DNA of 64,000 bases from Acanthochromis polyacanthus (Eukaryota; Chordata; Actinopteri; Pomacentridae), in NCBI RefSeq assembly GCF_021347895.1, contig NC_067129.1, forward strand, positions 34,385,690-34,449,689. Direction: 5' to 3'. The notes below the pieces were generated by a model that saw nothing but the letters and a program-made list of their open reading frames with translations, was not told where the DNA came from and did not search any database. Position 1 is the stretch's first letter; every line of letters starts with the position of its first letter. Position numbers and translations under genes: made by a program. Positions 1-11,509 of this stretch are shown here, in pieces.

Positions 1-1000
1 AGATGTCATTGTGGGGTTTTATCACCATAAAAAATCGAATAATCAAGAATGTAACTGGGAAATGTTGATAATTTCAGTCCTACTGCAAGGTGACAAGAGA
101 GGAACATGTCAGAGCAAACTTTATAGAACAGATCTAAAAGAGAAAATTAAGAACTCAGTAAACTGTCTGTGGTTATTTCTGTCACACATTATTCGCCCGT
201 GGTAGCAAACATCAATTTTAATTTATTTGGAGGGAAATCCTGGCTGCCATAGAGATAGATAATCCATCAGTCTGAGTCAATTTTTCAAGAAAAAAATAAT
301 ACGAAAAGGACATTTTGTGGTTTCTTAGCTCTAAAATGACAAGAACTTGAGTATCTTTGGGTTGTGGACGAAAAAAGATGTCATTATGGGGCTTTTCCAC
401 CACTTTCTGACATTTTACAAACCAAACAATAATCAGGTAATTAGGAAAGTAATTGGAAAATATCCCTGCAAGGTGACATGAGGGAAACATGTCAGAGCAA
501 ACTTTAGAACCACAAACCACCACAAGAAAAGCATCTAAATTATTAACTCAGTAAACTGCCTGTGGTTATTTCAGTCACATATCATTCACTTGTGGTAGCA
601 AACAGATAATCCATCAGTTTTAACCATTTTTCAAGAAAAAAAACCTCCAAATTCTCCCATTCCAACTTCCTACTTATGAACATTTCTTGGTTTCTTAGCT
701 CTAAAATAACAACAACTTGAGTATCTTTGAGTTGTGGACGAAAAAAGACATCATCGTGGGTTTTCTTCACCACTTTCTGACTTGCAGTGTCACTTTCTGA
801 GCAAACTTTACAGCCACAGACCAAAAAGAGAAAACTACCTAAATTATTAACTCAGTAAACTGTCTGTGGTTATTTCGGTCACACATCATTCGCCCGTGGA
901 AGCAAACATCAATTTTAATTTATTTGGAGGGAAATGCTGGCTGCCGCACAGCCAGATAATCCATCCTGGAAAGCATGAAATCTTCATTTGGTTTTGATTC
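1..1000. repeat. tandem repeat, three units of about 300-390 bp
   Basis: Shared markers recur in order: AGCAAACTTTA (112, 496, 803), CTCAGTAAACTG (155, 549, 851), CGTGGTAGCAAAC or its variants (197, 592, 895) and GTTGTGGACGAAAAAAGA (about 360 and 731). The window starts inside a unit. The marker GGTTGTGGACAAAA also defines array family A (5,040 onwards), so this is a divergent branch of it. The frames at 11-205 and 218-1,071 are shadows. Confidence 0.75.
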
Positions 1001-2589
1001 AAGTTTTTTATTAAGTTGAGCGTTTTCCAGCTACAGAAAGGAAAAAAAGGAAAAAAAGGCCTCACTAACATTGCTTTGGTTCAGTTGTATCACATTCTTG
1101 TTGTTAGCGGAGAAAGTCCAGGTAGGTTTGTCACAGTATGTTTAAGATAAAAAGTGCCATAAGTCAACCGGAGAGGTGTCTGCCAGCGGGCTTTATCTTT
1201 AATATCCTGAGCTAATCACAGATGGTGATTCAGAGCTCAGTGTTTGGGATAACGTCAGCCTGGAGCCTTGACACGTCTTTATCCTTCAGTTGGAGAAGAA
1301 ACCCCCCGGGGCAGATTCCAGCCCCTTAACCGGAGCTGTAGAGGTGGATCAGCTTTCATCAGCAGACACGTCTTCAAAAACGACACCGGCAGCCACTAAA
1401 TTGCCCCAAAAGTCAACTCGGCTCTTTAATAAGTCCTGTCTGCCACTTGGACATCCCCCTCCAGCACCTGGCTCTTATCTGGGAACAAAGCCCGTTATCT
1501 GGGCATGTGACATCCCGCAACAAAGGATCACCACGAACACCCCAAAACATCGACTCCAAACGGCTCGCGCTGTTCCCTCTGCAGCCTTATTGGGTTTTGG
1601 AGCGGGACATGTTTGTTTGATCTTCTCCAATTCACATTCAGCTCGTCTCACGTCCTACTGCAGGGCATCTGTCTAACATTCCTCCCACACATCTACCCCG
1701 CCACTTCTGAATGGAGTGTGACAAAATGCAGTCAGATTCTAAAAAAGAAAACCCACAAAGTTCAATGGAAGTTCTTCCCCCGATTAGCAAACACACCGCT
1801 GAGGCTGGTTAGGAATCTGATTTTCTATTGTTTTCTTGGACATTTTTGTGTTTAAGATGTAGAAATAGTTGGTTTTGTTTCCTTGTCGGAGCAGAAACGT
1901 TGCTTTGTTTTGCTCTCTGTTTGCAGAAGCCAAAGTTACCCACACAAGCCTCCTTTGTTCCAGCTCTTCCTCGTCCTTCGTAGTTGCGTTAAGTTTGGTC
2001 AGAACTACTAGCTGAGAGTTAAAATACCATCTGTGTGTGGGAGGAAACTATAAGATTATGAGCACACGCTAACCAACAGCAAACAGTTGTTTGTAGGTAA
2101 GTTTTGATTTGTTGTTGTTGCTCTGGGAAAGTTAAGGCATCTTGTGCTAAACTTTGATTTCTTTGGTTTAATGCAAATAACATTTAGTGAGCTTAGGAAC
2201 ATTTATTTTTTTTAAAAAGTCTTCCTACGACCACTATTAGATGGGATGTAAAGTAAATGCAAAATTGTTATAACAACAGCCATAATAGCAGCTTGTACCA
2301 CAAATTTCAACTCTTTAAATTTCCTAAAATTTTCAGAAATGTAAACAGTACAGTATTTCATTTTTTGACAGAAACGTAAAGCAGCAAAAACTTGTGTAAG
2401 CCATTTTTTATATGTATGGTTGGGATTTGGAAGGAGCAAGCCCAATACTGGATATCTGGACCAAATTCAATATTGATTTTTAGAGTAAAAACAACTGATA
2501 ACAGTATATTGAGTTGAATTTCTTTAAATATGTACATATCTATGTTGGAATAATATCAAAAAAAGGAAAACAATGTCTTTCTTAACTTT
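1001..2589. other. no gene recognised
   Basis: Mixed-composition sequence. 1,290-1,676 has a 128-codon frame of proline-, serine- and threonine-rich composition with no domain or splice context, so I do not call it. 2,200-2,580 is A/T-rich. No repeat family or exon was recognised. Confidence 0.5.
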
Positions 2590-2656
2590 TCAACTATGTA
2601 TTTCACAAACAAGTCATCAGTTTGTTGTGAAGACACCACTTGACTCTGCACCGCTA

Positions 2657-3211
2657 GCTGGGTTTCCATTACAGTTTTTCACAAAATAAAAGCGATATTT
2701 CTAAAATTTCGACAATGTATATTTGCGCTTTGAACGTGTTTCCATTGAAGGTTGTTCTGGGCAGAAGCATCGTAACTCTCATAAAATATCATCCTGCGAG
2801 ATTTCACTGCAGGAAGATGGACGCCCAAAACCTGTTTCTATCTCCTTATAACACTCTGCATTCCTCTGCTGTTTGCTGTCTAGTATGACAGTGATGTTTT
2901 TCTCAAGAATAATGGCAAGTAAAGTCTTGGTCTCCTCTTCTGTCCACACGTACCGCGCCATGTTTACGAGGAGAGAACTGGTCATGTGACCAGGTACATC
3001 ACGTCTGGTGACGTATAATTGCAGAAAAAGTGTTTCCATTGTGCTTTTGCGGATATTTTTCAATACTGAAACATCTGAAAAACCACCTCATGAGAGCGTA
3101 AAAACTTTTAGCGATATTTTAGTTCTTTTTCGAAATTCAGGTGTTTCCATTACCAGTTTTTTATTGCGCTATTTACTTTTTGCGCATATCTAAGGGTAAT
3201 GGAAACGCAGC
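2657..3211 (-). mobile_element. TA-flanked DNA transposon with Myb/SANT-like ORF, copy 1
   Basis: 555 bp, TA at 2,655-2,656 and 3,212-3,213. Ends GCTGGGTTTCCATTACAG and, from the right, GCTGCGTTTCCATTACCC. Further GTGTTTCCATT motifs occur inside near both ends. It interrupts one unit of the ~125-bp satellite, so the empty site is visible from the flanks. It carries a short minus-strand ORF of Myb/SANT type. Such accessory proteins accompany PIF/Harbinger and ISL2EU-like elements; the superfamily of this one is not certain. Confidence 0.8.
2779..2961 (-). pseudogene. Myb/SANT-like DNA-binding ORF, truncated
   Basis: Begins MARYVWTEEETKTLLAIILE and continues KNITVILDSKQQRNAEC, YKEIETGFG: a tryptophan-led helix, acidic turn and basic stretch like the trihelix/Myb_DNA-bind domains of transposon accessory proteins. 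It stops at TGA (ISQDDIL*) where the sister copy at 61,466-61,726 reads CGA and goes on for another 25 or so codons, so this is a CpG-decay nonsense mutation. An upstream in-frame ATG (3,063) exists but adds only terminal-repeat sequence. Confidence 0.65.
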
Positions 3212-3770
3212 TACTGTTTGCTACATTTGCTGCCCAAAGTATTGTAAACAATATCAACTGTCTAACAATGTATTTCACAAATTAGTCATAAGCTTGTCAT
3301 GAAGACAACCTTTGGCTCCACACCATCATCTGCTCTGCTACATGTGCTGCAGAAAGTATTCTAAACAACGCCATTGCTTATTAACTTTTCAGCGAAGTAT
3401 TTCAGAAGCTACACATAAGCTTGTTGTGAAGACACCACTTGATTCCACACCATCATCTGCTCTGCTCCATGTGCTGCTCAAAATACTCTAAAAAAATGTA
3501 GTTTAACTTTCCAACAATGCATTTCACAAATTAATCCTAAGCTTGTTTTGAAGAGACAACTTGACACCGCACCATTGTCTGCTCTGCTACATGTGCTGCA
3601 GAAAGCATTCTAAACAATGTCATTGTCTATTAACTTTACAGCCAAGTATTTCAGAAGTTAGTCATAAGCTTGTTACGATGACGCCACTTGACTCCACATC
3701 ATCATCTACTCTGCTACATGTGCTGTAGAAAGTATTATAATCAGTGGAGTCGGAGCTGCTTTGCTAGATA

Positions 3771-5039
3771 AACTGTGTTCATGCCATTTCTAAATTACCT
3801 CAACCAACTTTTTCCGTATTATTTTCTGTAAAAACGATAAAAAAGGAGCTTAATATTGGCACATAGTGCACACCAATAAATCTGATGTCAGCCGACAACA
3901 TCAGACATTAAATATACCAAACTATTAATCAACAGAGGAGCGGATACTGAAAACAGAATGTCCTCATGTTACCGTGAAGCAGAGAAACGAACAGTCTGGA
4001 GATGCTCCAGACAGATTCCACTGTCCGATCAACAGTTGCTGTTGGTTTTCTTGAACCGGCTCATTTTCTGCCTCTCTGGTCACTCCTCGGGGACACTTAA
4101 ACAGCCCTCTGGGGAATCCGCCAAACAAATGCCCCCAAACAACCAAGTGAACAACAGCAAAGGACAGAAATAATTAGTCGGCACTATAAATCAGCTGAAG
4201 GGGAGAGTCCCACTCCGGAGCATGAAATCTGAGTTAAATCTGGCACCGATGCTTGAGCCTCGGGGGCTGGGATAACATTTACCGACACACAAGACTATGT
4301 AGAGCTCTGAGCATGATATCAAGCCCTCACATCCTCCACTGCAAGTTTGTTCTGCAAAGCACATCAAAATGTTTTCTTTACGTTAAATGAAAAGGAACCG
4401 AGACTTAAAGTGCAGATTTCACGCTACAAATTCACTAAGAAGCCTTGAAAGTGACTTACAAAAGCAGTCAAAACATTTCAGATGGAGGGCGGCTGATTTT
4501 AAACCTGTAGTTCACTTTACAGAGTGGATAGCAGTGAAAAGACGAGTGGGAAAACAAGCAGAGTGCCAGATGCGTGCCACATCCACGGCATGGCACAGCC
4601 CATTAGCAGAGGCATGAAAGGCTGTCTGCTTAGCCTCGAGGTCGTCATGATTATTCATGAGCACATGCACGTCTCCAAACGCGTCTTTTCACCATCAAAG
4701 TCAGTCTGAGCCGATTGCGTTTTAATTTAGCAGATGTGAATGCAGGTTCGTGTGACGGACAGCCGACTGGCACGACGCCAGGCATGACGAGGACGACGCA
4801 GCGACGGCATTTCACTAATTATTTTCTCCTCCGCTCCCTTTACCGACGGCAGGAAATTAGTGAAATCTAAAAGTAGCTTGTGTTTCTGCCGGGGAAAGTA
4901 CCGTATTGGCATTTAAAGAGGGAAAAAATCTGAAGCTGGAAGAGTCGATCGATAGATGAACCGGCCTCGACGTTAAAATTCACCTACAACTAAACAAACA
5001 CTGAGTCTCAACTAAATGTAAAAGCAGTTTATATTAATT
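3771..5039. other. non-repetitive sequence; candidate conserved non-coding region
   Basis: Higher-complexity sequence with no array families. 4,600-4,720 (GTCATGATTATTCATGAGCA) and 4,790-4,900 look unlike the surrounding repeats. ATTTCACTAATT (4,809-4,820) and its complement AAATTAGTGAAAT (4,854-4,866) form a short inverted repeat. No exon was supported. Conservation is only a guess. Confidence 0.3.
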
Positions 5040-6400
5040 AACTACACATATATAGTTTATTGTGCTGCTTTTCATGCATTTGTTTCAGTTTATATGTAGA
5101 AATTACATCTCTTTGGTACAAAATCATGTGAATTATGAATATTTTGAATTTTTAAAATCTCCTGTGCAATATCTGTTTGCCTACATTAACTACAATACAT
5201 TATTTCTGACAATTGTTTATGGTTTGTGGACAAAGAAAGACATTGGAAGATGTCATTTCAGACCCCTTTTTTTTTGCATTTTTCATCATATTCTGACTAT
5301 TTATAGACCACAGAAACTTATCAGTTAATCGAGTAAGTGACTGACAGGTTAATTAACATAATTTCATACATTTTTAATGGAAAAAATGTCTAAATTCTCT
5401 GATTCCAGCTTATTAAAATTGAATATTTTCGGGTTTCTTTACTTTTCTGTGACATTAAATTGAATGTCTTGGTTTTTTGGACAAAAAAAGACATTTAAAG
5501 GCGTCATCGTGGACGTTTTTTCACAATTTTCTGACTATTTATGGACCAAACAACTAATTAATTATTCAAGAAAAAGACTGGCAGAGTAATGAACACAATG
5601 TAATACATTTTTTCCGTGGAAAAAAGTTGAAATTGTCTAAATCCTGCTTTTAAAACTCAGCTATTTTCAGGTTTCTTTATTCTTCTGTGATATTAAACTG
5701 ACTATATCTGGTGCTTTGGTAAAAAAAAAAAAAAAAAAAAAAGACATTTGAAGACGTCATCGCGGACGTTTTTTGAACCTTTTCATGATTTTATGACTAT
5801 TTATAGACTAAACAACTAATCAGTTAATCAAGAAATGATTGACAGATTAAGTAACCCAATTTCATTAATTGTTTAATGAAAAAAGGTAAGAATTCTCAGA
5901 TTCCCGGTTCTTAAATTTGAATATTTTCTGGTTTCCTTCATCCTCTACAGCAGGTTTGTGGGCGAAACAAGACCTTTGAGGACATCACCTTAGACTGTTT
6001 TTAAATTTATTTATTACATTTTTCATCATATTTTGACTATTTAGAGACTAAATAACAAATCAACTAATCCAGAAAACAACTGACAGATTAATTTTCTCAA
6101 TCTGACAACTTTTAATCGTAAAAAAAGACAGAATTGTCCAAAATTCTGTTCAAAGCTTCCTGAAACAAAAAAAGGGTCTCAAATGTGTTTATTTATGAAA
6201 GAAAAGTCAGAATTCTCAGATTCCAGATTCTTAAATTTAAATATTTTTTGGTTTCCTTCCTCCTCTACAGCAGCAAACTGAATATCTTTGGGTTATGGAC
6301 AAAACAAGAGCTTTGAGGATGTAATCTTGGACTTCTTTGTTGTTTTTTTGTTTACATTTTTAATTTTTTTAACTGGACTACATGCTATTTCTTTAGCTCT
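5040..6400. repeat. array family A, five units (~245 bp)
   Basis: Recurring order within a unit: TTCTCTGATTCCAGCTTCTA, TTTTCTGGTTTCTTTCCTCC, GGTTGTGGACAAAACAAGAC, CATTTTTCATAATTTTCTGA, CTATTTATAGACCAAACAAC, TAATCAGTTAATCAAGAAAA, GACTGACAGATTAATTAACA. The GTGGACAAA marker sits at about 5,225, 5,475, 5,715, 5,958 and 6,293. A 20-base A run is at 5,722-5,741. Confidence 0.8.
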
Positions 6401-6411
6401 TCTACTTACTG

Positions 6412-6489
6412 CCCCTGTCAAAAGTTTTGAGACAGGTTCTAATTTATTTGAATGAGAAAGTGTCTCAAAACTTTTGACAAGGGGTGTAT
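6412..6489. mobile_element. very short fold-back element (about 75 bp) with Tc1-like ends
   Basis: CTGCCCCTGTCAAAAGTTTT at the left and, from the right, CACCCCTTGTCAAAAGTTTT; both continue GAGACA(C/G). Arms are about 25 bp separated by about 25 bp. TA precedes and follows. Such TIR-only remnants arise by internal deletion of Tc1-type elements. Confidence 0.65.
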
Positions 6490-7330
6490 CTGTGCAATAC
6501 CACTGATATGTGCAATAACGTTACTTTTTACAACTAATACTTAAGTATATTTTGGTTTATTTTCATTTTCATACTTCATTCCTTGAATGTTTGCTGCAAA
6601 TCTCCCCCTGTGGGATAAATAAAGGGTTTCACTGTCTTCATGCCAAATTAAAAAGCAAAGATTTTCAGTTCAAAGCTTCCTGAAACATTTCAAAAGTGCA
6701 CATATTTCTGAAACACTGGCTACTCGGGTCTCGATTGTCTTTCTCTTCGGTGCTCGTCGTAATTAATCACGTTCTCCCGTCAGGCATGAACAGAACCTCT
6801 GAGCTCTTTGCCCCTCAAATATCAGGAAACACAGACGATAGCCGGAGTTTTTACTATTCTGTTACCTCCGTCATCTGTAATCATGAGATCAGTCTTAAAC
6901 TTGATCCCAGTGATGGGCTGAACGCATTTTTCTCCAGGTGACGTTGACGTATCGGTAGTTTGACGTGAACCCCGAGAACAAAAGGGACGTCTTCAGGACA
7001 ACGACCGGTCGGAGGGGAAGCCCCGAGCAAAGACGTCCGGTGGCATCTGCTTTGTTCTGAGGAGAAATGTATCTCGTATCCATTACGGCAGAACAGAGAC
7101 ACAAGAGACTCCTCCAACCAGTGGTCACGTTTCAACCTCCAGCCCTCAGGTTGTGAAGAGGAATCAGTGATTTCCACCCACCAGGAGCAGTCGGAGTTCA
7201 ATCTGGACCCCGAGAACCTTCAGGATCAATGAGGAACTCGATTTATTCCACTTTGGAGTCAGGACGCCGCATGAGGAGAAGTTTCCACACCAACATCATG
7301 ATGTTTGGTGGAACATAAAGACAGAAATAC
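6490..7330. other. retroposon-like tail, then unassigned sequence
   Basis: 6,560-6,640 ends CCCCCTGTGGGATAAATAAA, like the 3-prime end of CR1/Rex-type retroposons. 6,700-7,330 is GC-richer and non-repetitive; the frames at 6,696-6,941 and 6,881-7,201 have no recognisable domain or splice context. Confidence 0.35.
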
Positions 7331-9159
7331 TGAGAAAGTTTGGTAAAATTAGAAACAAACCTTCTTCTGGTTGCTGAAGCATCCATGAAGCAGCGACTCG
7401 TGTTCAGTTTCAGCAGTTTAAATGACTTTTCTGCAGTTCTTGGCCCATTTTTTTGCTCCTTTTACATTTTTTCTAGCTGTAAAGTCATTTTTCACTGCAA
7501 AATAAAGTCCTGCACCTCTATGAAAATAACACAACCTTGGCTTGAAGTAGAAATAAGTTTATTTTGTGCAGTGTTACAAAGATATAGTACCAATAACTAT
7601 TCAAAAAGAAGTTGAATTTCGTTTGTTATTTAAAGAAAAAAACTAGAATAAACATGAAGAACTTTGTTTAAAGAGCCCGCAGGTGTTACCAATACTGAGA
7701 AAAGATGTGAGTCTATGTACTGTAGATATTTCACTATTTGTTTTCTACTTTTTTATTTGTTTTCATACTTGTCGCCCATCTGTTTCGTGTAAACACAGAC
7801 TGGAGTTCAGCTGAAAAGGTTCTTGAATTTTAGTGACATGACTGTTGATCCCAGCTGAATCACTAATGGCTTCACAGCTGTACCAGAGAGCACAATTATT
7901 TTTAATTTTTTTTACAGAACAGATGCAGTTAAAATGATTTATTTTTGGCACTTTTTTAAATGAAGCAAATTTTATAAAATACTCATGCATGTATTTTGTG
8001 CGGTATTACAAAGAAGTGTACAAAAAAATCATAAAAAGAAGAAAAAATTAAAGAAAGATGAATTTATTTTGTTACTTTAAAAAAAGAGGTGACTCTACAT
8101 ACAATAAATATTTAACTATTTATTTTATCTCTTTTGTTTTCATGCTTGTCCTCTATGTTTTGTGTAAACACAGTCTGCAGTTCAGCCAAAAAGTTCTTGA
8201 ATTTTTACCATGCAGGTGTTGAACCCAGCAAAGTCATAAATAGATTCACAGTTGCACCAGAGAACACAGAATTTTTAGTTGTTTTACAGAATTTAGCGAA
8301 TTAAAGGGTTAATTTTTGGCGAATTTTTAACTGACATGCTGATTAAATTGAGTTTGATTTAATTGGATTCTGACTTACAGTTCTGACAAGCCATGTACTT
8401 CAAAGATCATCAGAAAGTAGAAAATCGGACCATTATTCTCTGTTTTTATGTTTTTCTAGCTCTGATAAATGGTGTAATTTTGGACATTTTTAGAAACATT
8501 CCTTAATTGTTGTCACATGAATGTTGATTCCAGCTGAATCACTCATATCTTCACAGCTGCACCAAGATGCACTGATTTATTTTTGCTTTTTACAGAACAG
8601 ATTTAGTTAAAATGTTTTATTTTGGGCATTTTTTTTTAAATAAAGCAAATCTGATAAATTACCCATAAAGGTATTTTGTGCAGTATTGCACATTTTTAAT
8701 GTCACAAAATGATAAAAAGTTGAATCTGTTGATTTATTTTACAAAAACTGAAAAATCAACGCTGTGGGTATTTTACTATTTATGCTTTTGTGTCTCTTCT
8801 CTGCCTGCAGTTCAACTGAAAAGTTACTGCATTTTTGTCACATGACTGTTGATTGCAGCCTGAAAACCTGATTTTTTTATTTATTTACAGGACCTGGTTT
8901 GAGCTAAATGGCTTATTTTGGCAAATTATTAAATTAGACACGTAAAATATGGTGATTTTGTTTGAAATATCACAAAAATATCATTTAAAAAACAGCACTT
9001 TTATGCTTAGATTTGGGTAATTTTCCCAACAAAACTAATCATGAAAAAAGAGTCATGAAGCTGACTATTTTCCTTCAATTTATACAGTTTCTGGCTCTGT
9101 TAAATTGTGTGATTTTGTGAGTTTTTTGGAAACAATCTTGAATTTTTGTTACATTGAAG
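7331..9159. repeat. array family B, units of about 330-380 bp
   Basis: Markers: TTGAATTTTTGTCACATGAC, TGTTGATCCCAGCTGAATCA, CTAATGGCTTCACAGCTGTA, CACCAGAGAGCACA, ACAGAACAGATTTAGTTAAA, ATGATTTATTTTTGGCA, TTTTGTGCAGTATTACA. Units around 7,340-7,760 (partial), 7,780-8,150, 8,160-8,500, 8,500-8,800 and 8,810-9,160. The array continues past the hAT insertion at 10,306. Confidence 0.8.
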
Positions 9160-9167
9160 GTTAGTCC

Positions 9168-10304
9168 TAGCCTAGCCGCGCTAGACCCATGTTCTGAAGA
9201 CACAAGGGTCTCGGAACGCTCGACAGGGAGGGAGGCGGGCTAAAAGGTTGTCTATCAAATCACTCTGCAGCAATTGGGTAGGTATACAACCAATCAGTGC
9301 AACAAATAGGCTCCTAGAGCGCCGGAAATCAGAGGATGCGGGAGTTCGGTGAATCCTTATTTATACACAGTGTTGCCAACTTAGCGACTTTCTCGCTAAA
9401 TCTAGCGACTTTTCAAAGCTCCTAGCGACTTTTTTTTGTCAAAAGCGACTAGCGACCGTTTTGGAGACTCTAATAGGAAAACTCGGCTCATTCTGCAGTT
9501 ACTGTTTTCAACAAGCAGCAGGTGCTGCTGTGAGCTTCTCCCCCTCCCAGAGCACAGGCTGTCAGTCCAGTAACCCCACAGCAGTCTCAGTGAGGGGAGG
9601 GGGAGACCCACATCACTCCGCGGCCAGACGACAGATGAATCACGCATGCGCAGTCACTACAGATCCTATCCAGACTTACGGAGCCATATAAACGAAAATG
9701 TTTCTTCACTGTCATACTAAAATAAACCACAGCATTTATCCTCTAGTACAAAAACATATTTTGGGTGTTTTATATTCACTTTTTGGTCTCTTCCACAACG
9801 TTATTCCTCTCTCCTACAATGTTGATTACAATTACATGCAAACTGGGAAATATGCAAATTAGTCGGTGACGTCATTTAGCGACTTCTAGCGACTTTTAGG
9901 ACAGCCAGCAGCTACTTTCCTTACTGAGGAGTTGGCAACAGTGTTTATACAGTCAATGGGTGAAGCTCAAGTATATTACAGACATGTTAACAGAAAGATT
10001 ATTCAGAATCGGTGCTAATGGAGCTCAACGACTGTTGTCGTTTTTGTTGCCGACCCTGGCAGAGAATTAAATTCGTTGCCATGGGTTGTCTAGCACGGCT
10101 AGGCTAGCTGTTTCCGGTTGTTTCTGTCAGAATCGTCACGCCTCTGTCGTCACTTAGTTACGCCCGCCTTCTGACTCTACACTTCATGGTGATTCGTCGG
10201 CCAGTTTTAGGAGCATCCAACCTCGAGCCTTATGGAGGGTAACTAGACCCACCCTGGCAGAGAATTAAATTCGTTGCCGTGGGTTGTCTAGCACGGCTAG
10301 GCTA
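9168..10304. mobile_element. hAT-like non-autonomous element (outer), with internal 3-prime end duplication
   Basis: Ends TAGCCTAGCCGCGCTAGACC and, from the right, TAGCCTAGCCGTGCTAGACA. Flanks GTTAGTCC (9,160-9,167) and GTCAGTCC (10,306-10,313) look like an 8-bp duplication with one mismatch; the neighbouring repeat units (e.g. 7,810-7,870) show what the uninterrupted site looks like, supporting an insertion. A segment ending in the right terminal sequence is present twice (about 10,049-10,107 and 10,251-10,304), so the right end was duplicated. The element contains the inner hAT at 9,368-9,943. No transposase is visible. Confidence 0.75.
9368..9943. mobile_element. hAT-type non-autonomous element (inner, nested)
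   Basis: 576 bp with a perfect 8-bp duplication TTTATACA (9,360-9,367 and 9,944-9,951). Left end CAGTGTTGCCAACTTAGCGA, right end (read inward) CACTGTTGCCAACTCCTCAG. Subterminal regions repeat the motif TAGCGACTTTT / CTAGCGACTT many times at both ends (9,383-9,450 and 9,878-9,900), as expected for transposase-binding repeats in hAT elements. The overlapping frames at 9,402-9,647 and 9,461-9,691 are not conserved-looking. Confidence 0.88.
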
Positions 10305-10305
10305 G

Positions 10306-10860
10306 GTCAGTCCCAGATGAGTCACTAATGGCTTCACGATTGTTCCCTGAAGCTCAAATTTTTATTTATTTACAGGATTTGTTTTGAGCTAAATGGTTTA
10401 TTTTTAGTTAATATAATTTAGAAAAGTAGCATGTAGTAATTTTGTTGAAATAGCTCAAAAATATCACTTAAAAAATAGCATTTTTAGGCTTACATTTGGT
10501 TAATTTTTCCAAAAAAAACAAAATTCAGGAATGATTAATTCAAGAACTGACAGAAAAATTGAAAATCAGACACTTTTCTTTCCTTGTTTGCAGTTTCAGG
10601 CTCTGCTGAATTTGTGATTTTTCAGAATAAAAGGGTTACAGAAGGTCAAATGTCACTAAATCAGAACAAGACGGGTAGAATAGTGATTTAGATGAAGTTT
10701 GATTACATATGAGCAGTTAAAGGACTGACTATTCCTTCTGTATTTATAGTTTGTGGTGATAAACAGTGTAATTTTAGCTTTTCACACCCGACGGCAGGTG
10801 TTGAGGTTCAGAGGGTTAAATTAGTTGTAAAATGTCTCACTCACGTGTACTTTTATCTTC
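10306..10860. repeat. array family B, continuation right of the hAT insertion
   Basis: Resumes with GTCAGTCCCAGATGAGTCAC, CTAATGGCTTCACGATTGTT and so on, in step with the part broken off at 9,167. Further partial units are at about 10,540-10,620 and 10,740-10,830. Confidence 0.7.
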
Positions 10861-11509
10861 TTCTAATCTCTTTAAACTAATTGTCTACATTTTGGGGAAG
10901 AACTCACTCGTTTGCCGCCAGTTAAAACAGGATTTGGATCACTTCAGTGTCTGCAGGGAAAATACAAAGCTTGGTTGTTTTTAACGGATTAAACAAACTA
11001 AGTGTAACATGTTAATTAATGAGGTTTAAAACGGATTCCTCCCTCTTTTCCAATCTTTATAACCGATAATCTAAGCGGCTGCAGGCAGCGTCTCCGTGGT
11101 AACGATCTCCTAATTTAACTCTCATTAAGAAAGCAAAGAGGCATATTGTCTAAGGCAGGTTTTCAGATTTTAAAACCACCAAACCTTAATATCGCTATCA
11201 TCCTCCAAACCTCAGCATCTTTATCAAAATTTTCTGTTTTTTTAGCTTCTATTTAGTAACATCACTCTAAACTAATGAAGACGTATCATGCACCAACGAG
11301 GGAAAAAACACATTTAAAGGCAAAAGAATCAACTGGTTTGACGTTAAATTGATTGAATTTGTCCGGTTTGGACCATGAGGACGGTTTGTTATTATCAGCT
11401 TAACATGCCTAAGCGTTGTTATCTCAGGAATCTTTCATGATAATAACATAAATTTAACTCAATAGCTGCTTAATATGCACTAGAGCTGCAGCAAACAATT
11501 TAATACTCA
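10861..11509. other. non-repetitive sequence; candidate conserved non-coding region
   Basis: 11,030-11,170 (CTTTATAACCGATAATCTAA, GGCAGCGTCTCCGTGGTAAC, AGAAAGCAAAGAGGCATATT) is complex and unlike the flanking arrays. No exon seen. Any regulatory role is a guess. Confidence 0.25.

Larger units (their letters stand above)
2590..3770. repeat. ~125-bp satellite array interrupted by a transposon
   Basis: Units carry ATAAGCTTGTTGTGAAGACA, CCACTTGACTCCACACCATC, ATCTGCTCTGCTACATGTGC, TGCAGAAAGTATTCTAAACA and GTATTTCAGAAGTTAGTCAT. About five units: one split by the element at 2,657-3,211 and four more up to about 3,740. Divergence between units is roughly 10-20 percent by eye. Confidence 0.85.

Noticed and set aside
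1290..1676. 128-codon plus-strand frame
   Set aside because: No domain, no flanking splice signals, and overlapping frames; composition fits chance in GC-richer DNA.
6881..7201. 106- and 77-codon minus-strand frames
   Set aside because: Two frames open over the same stretch, no recognisable motif or splice context.
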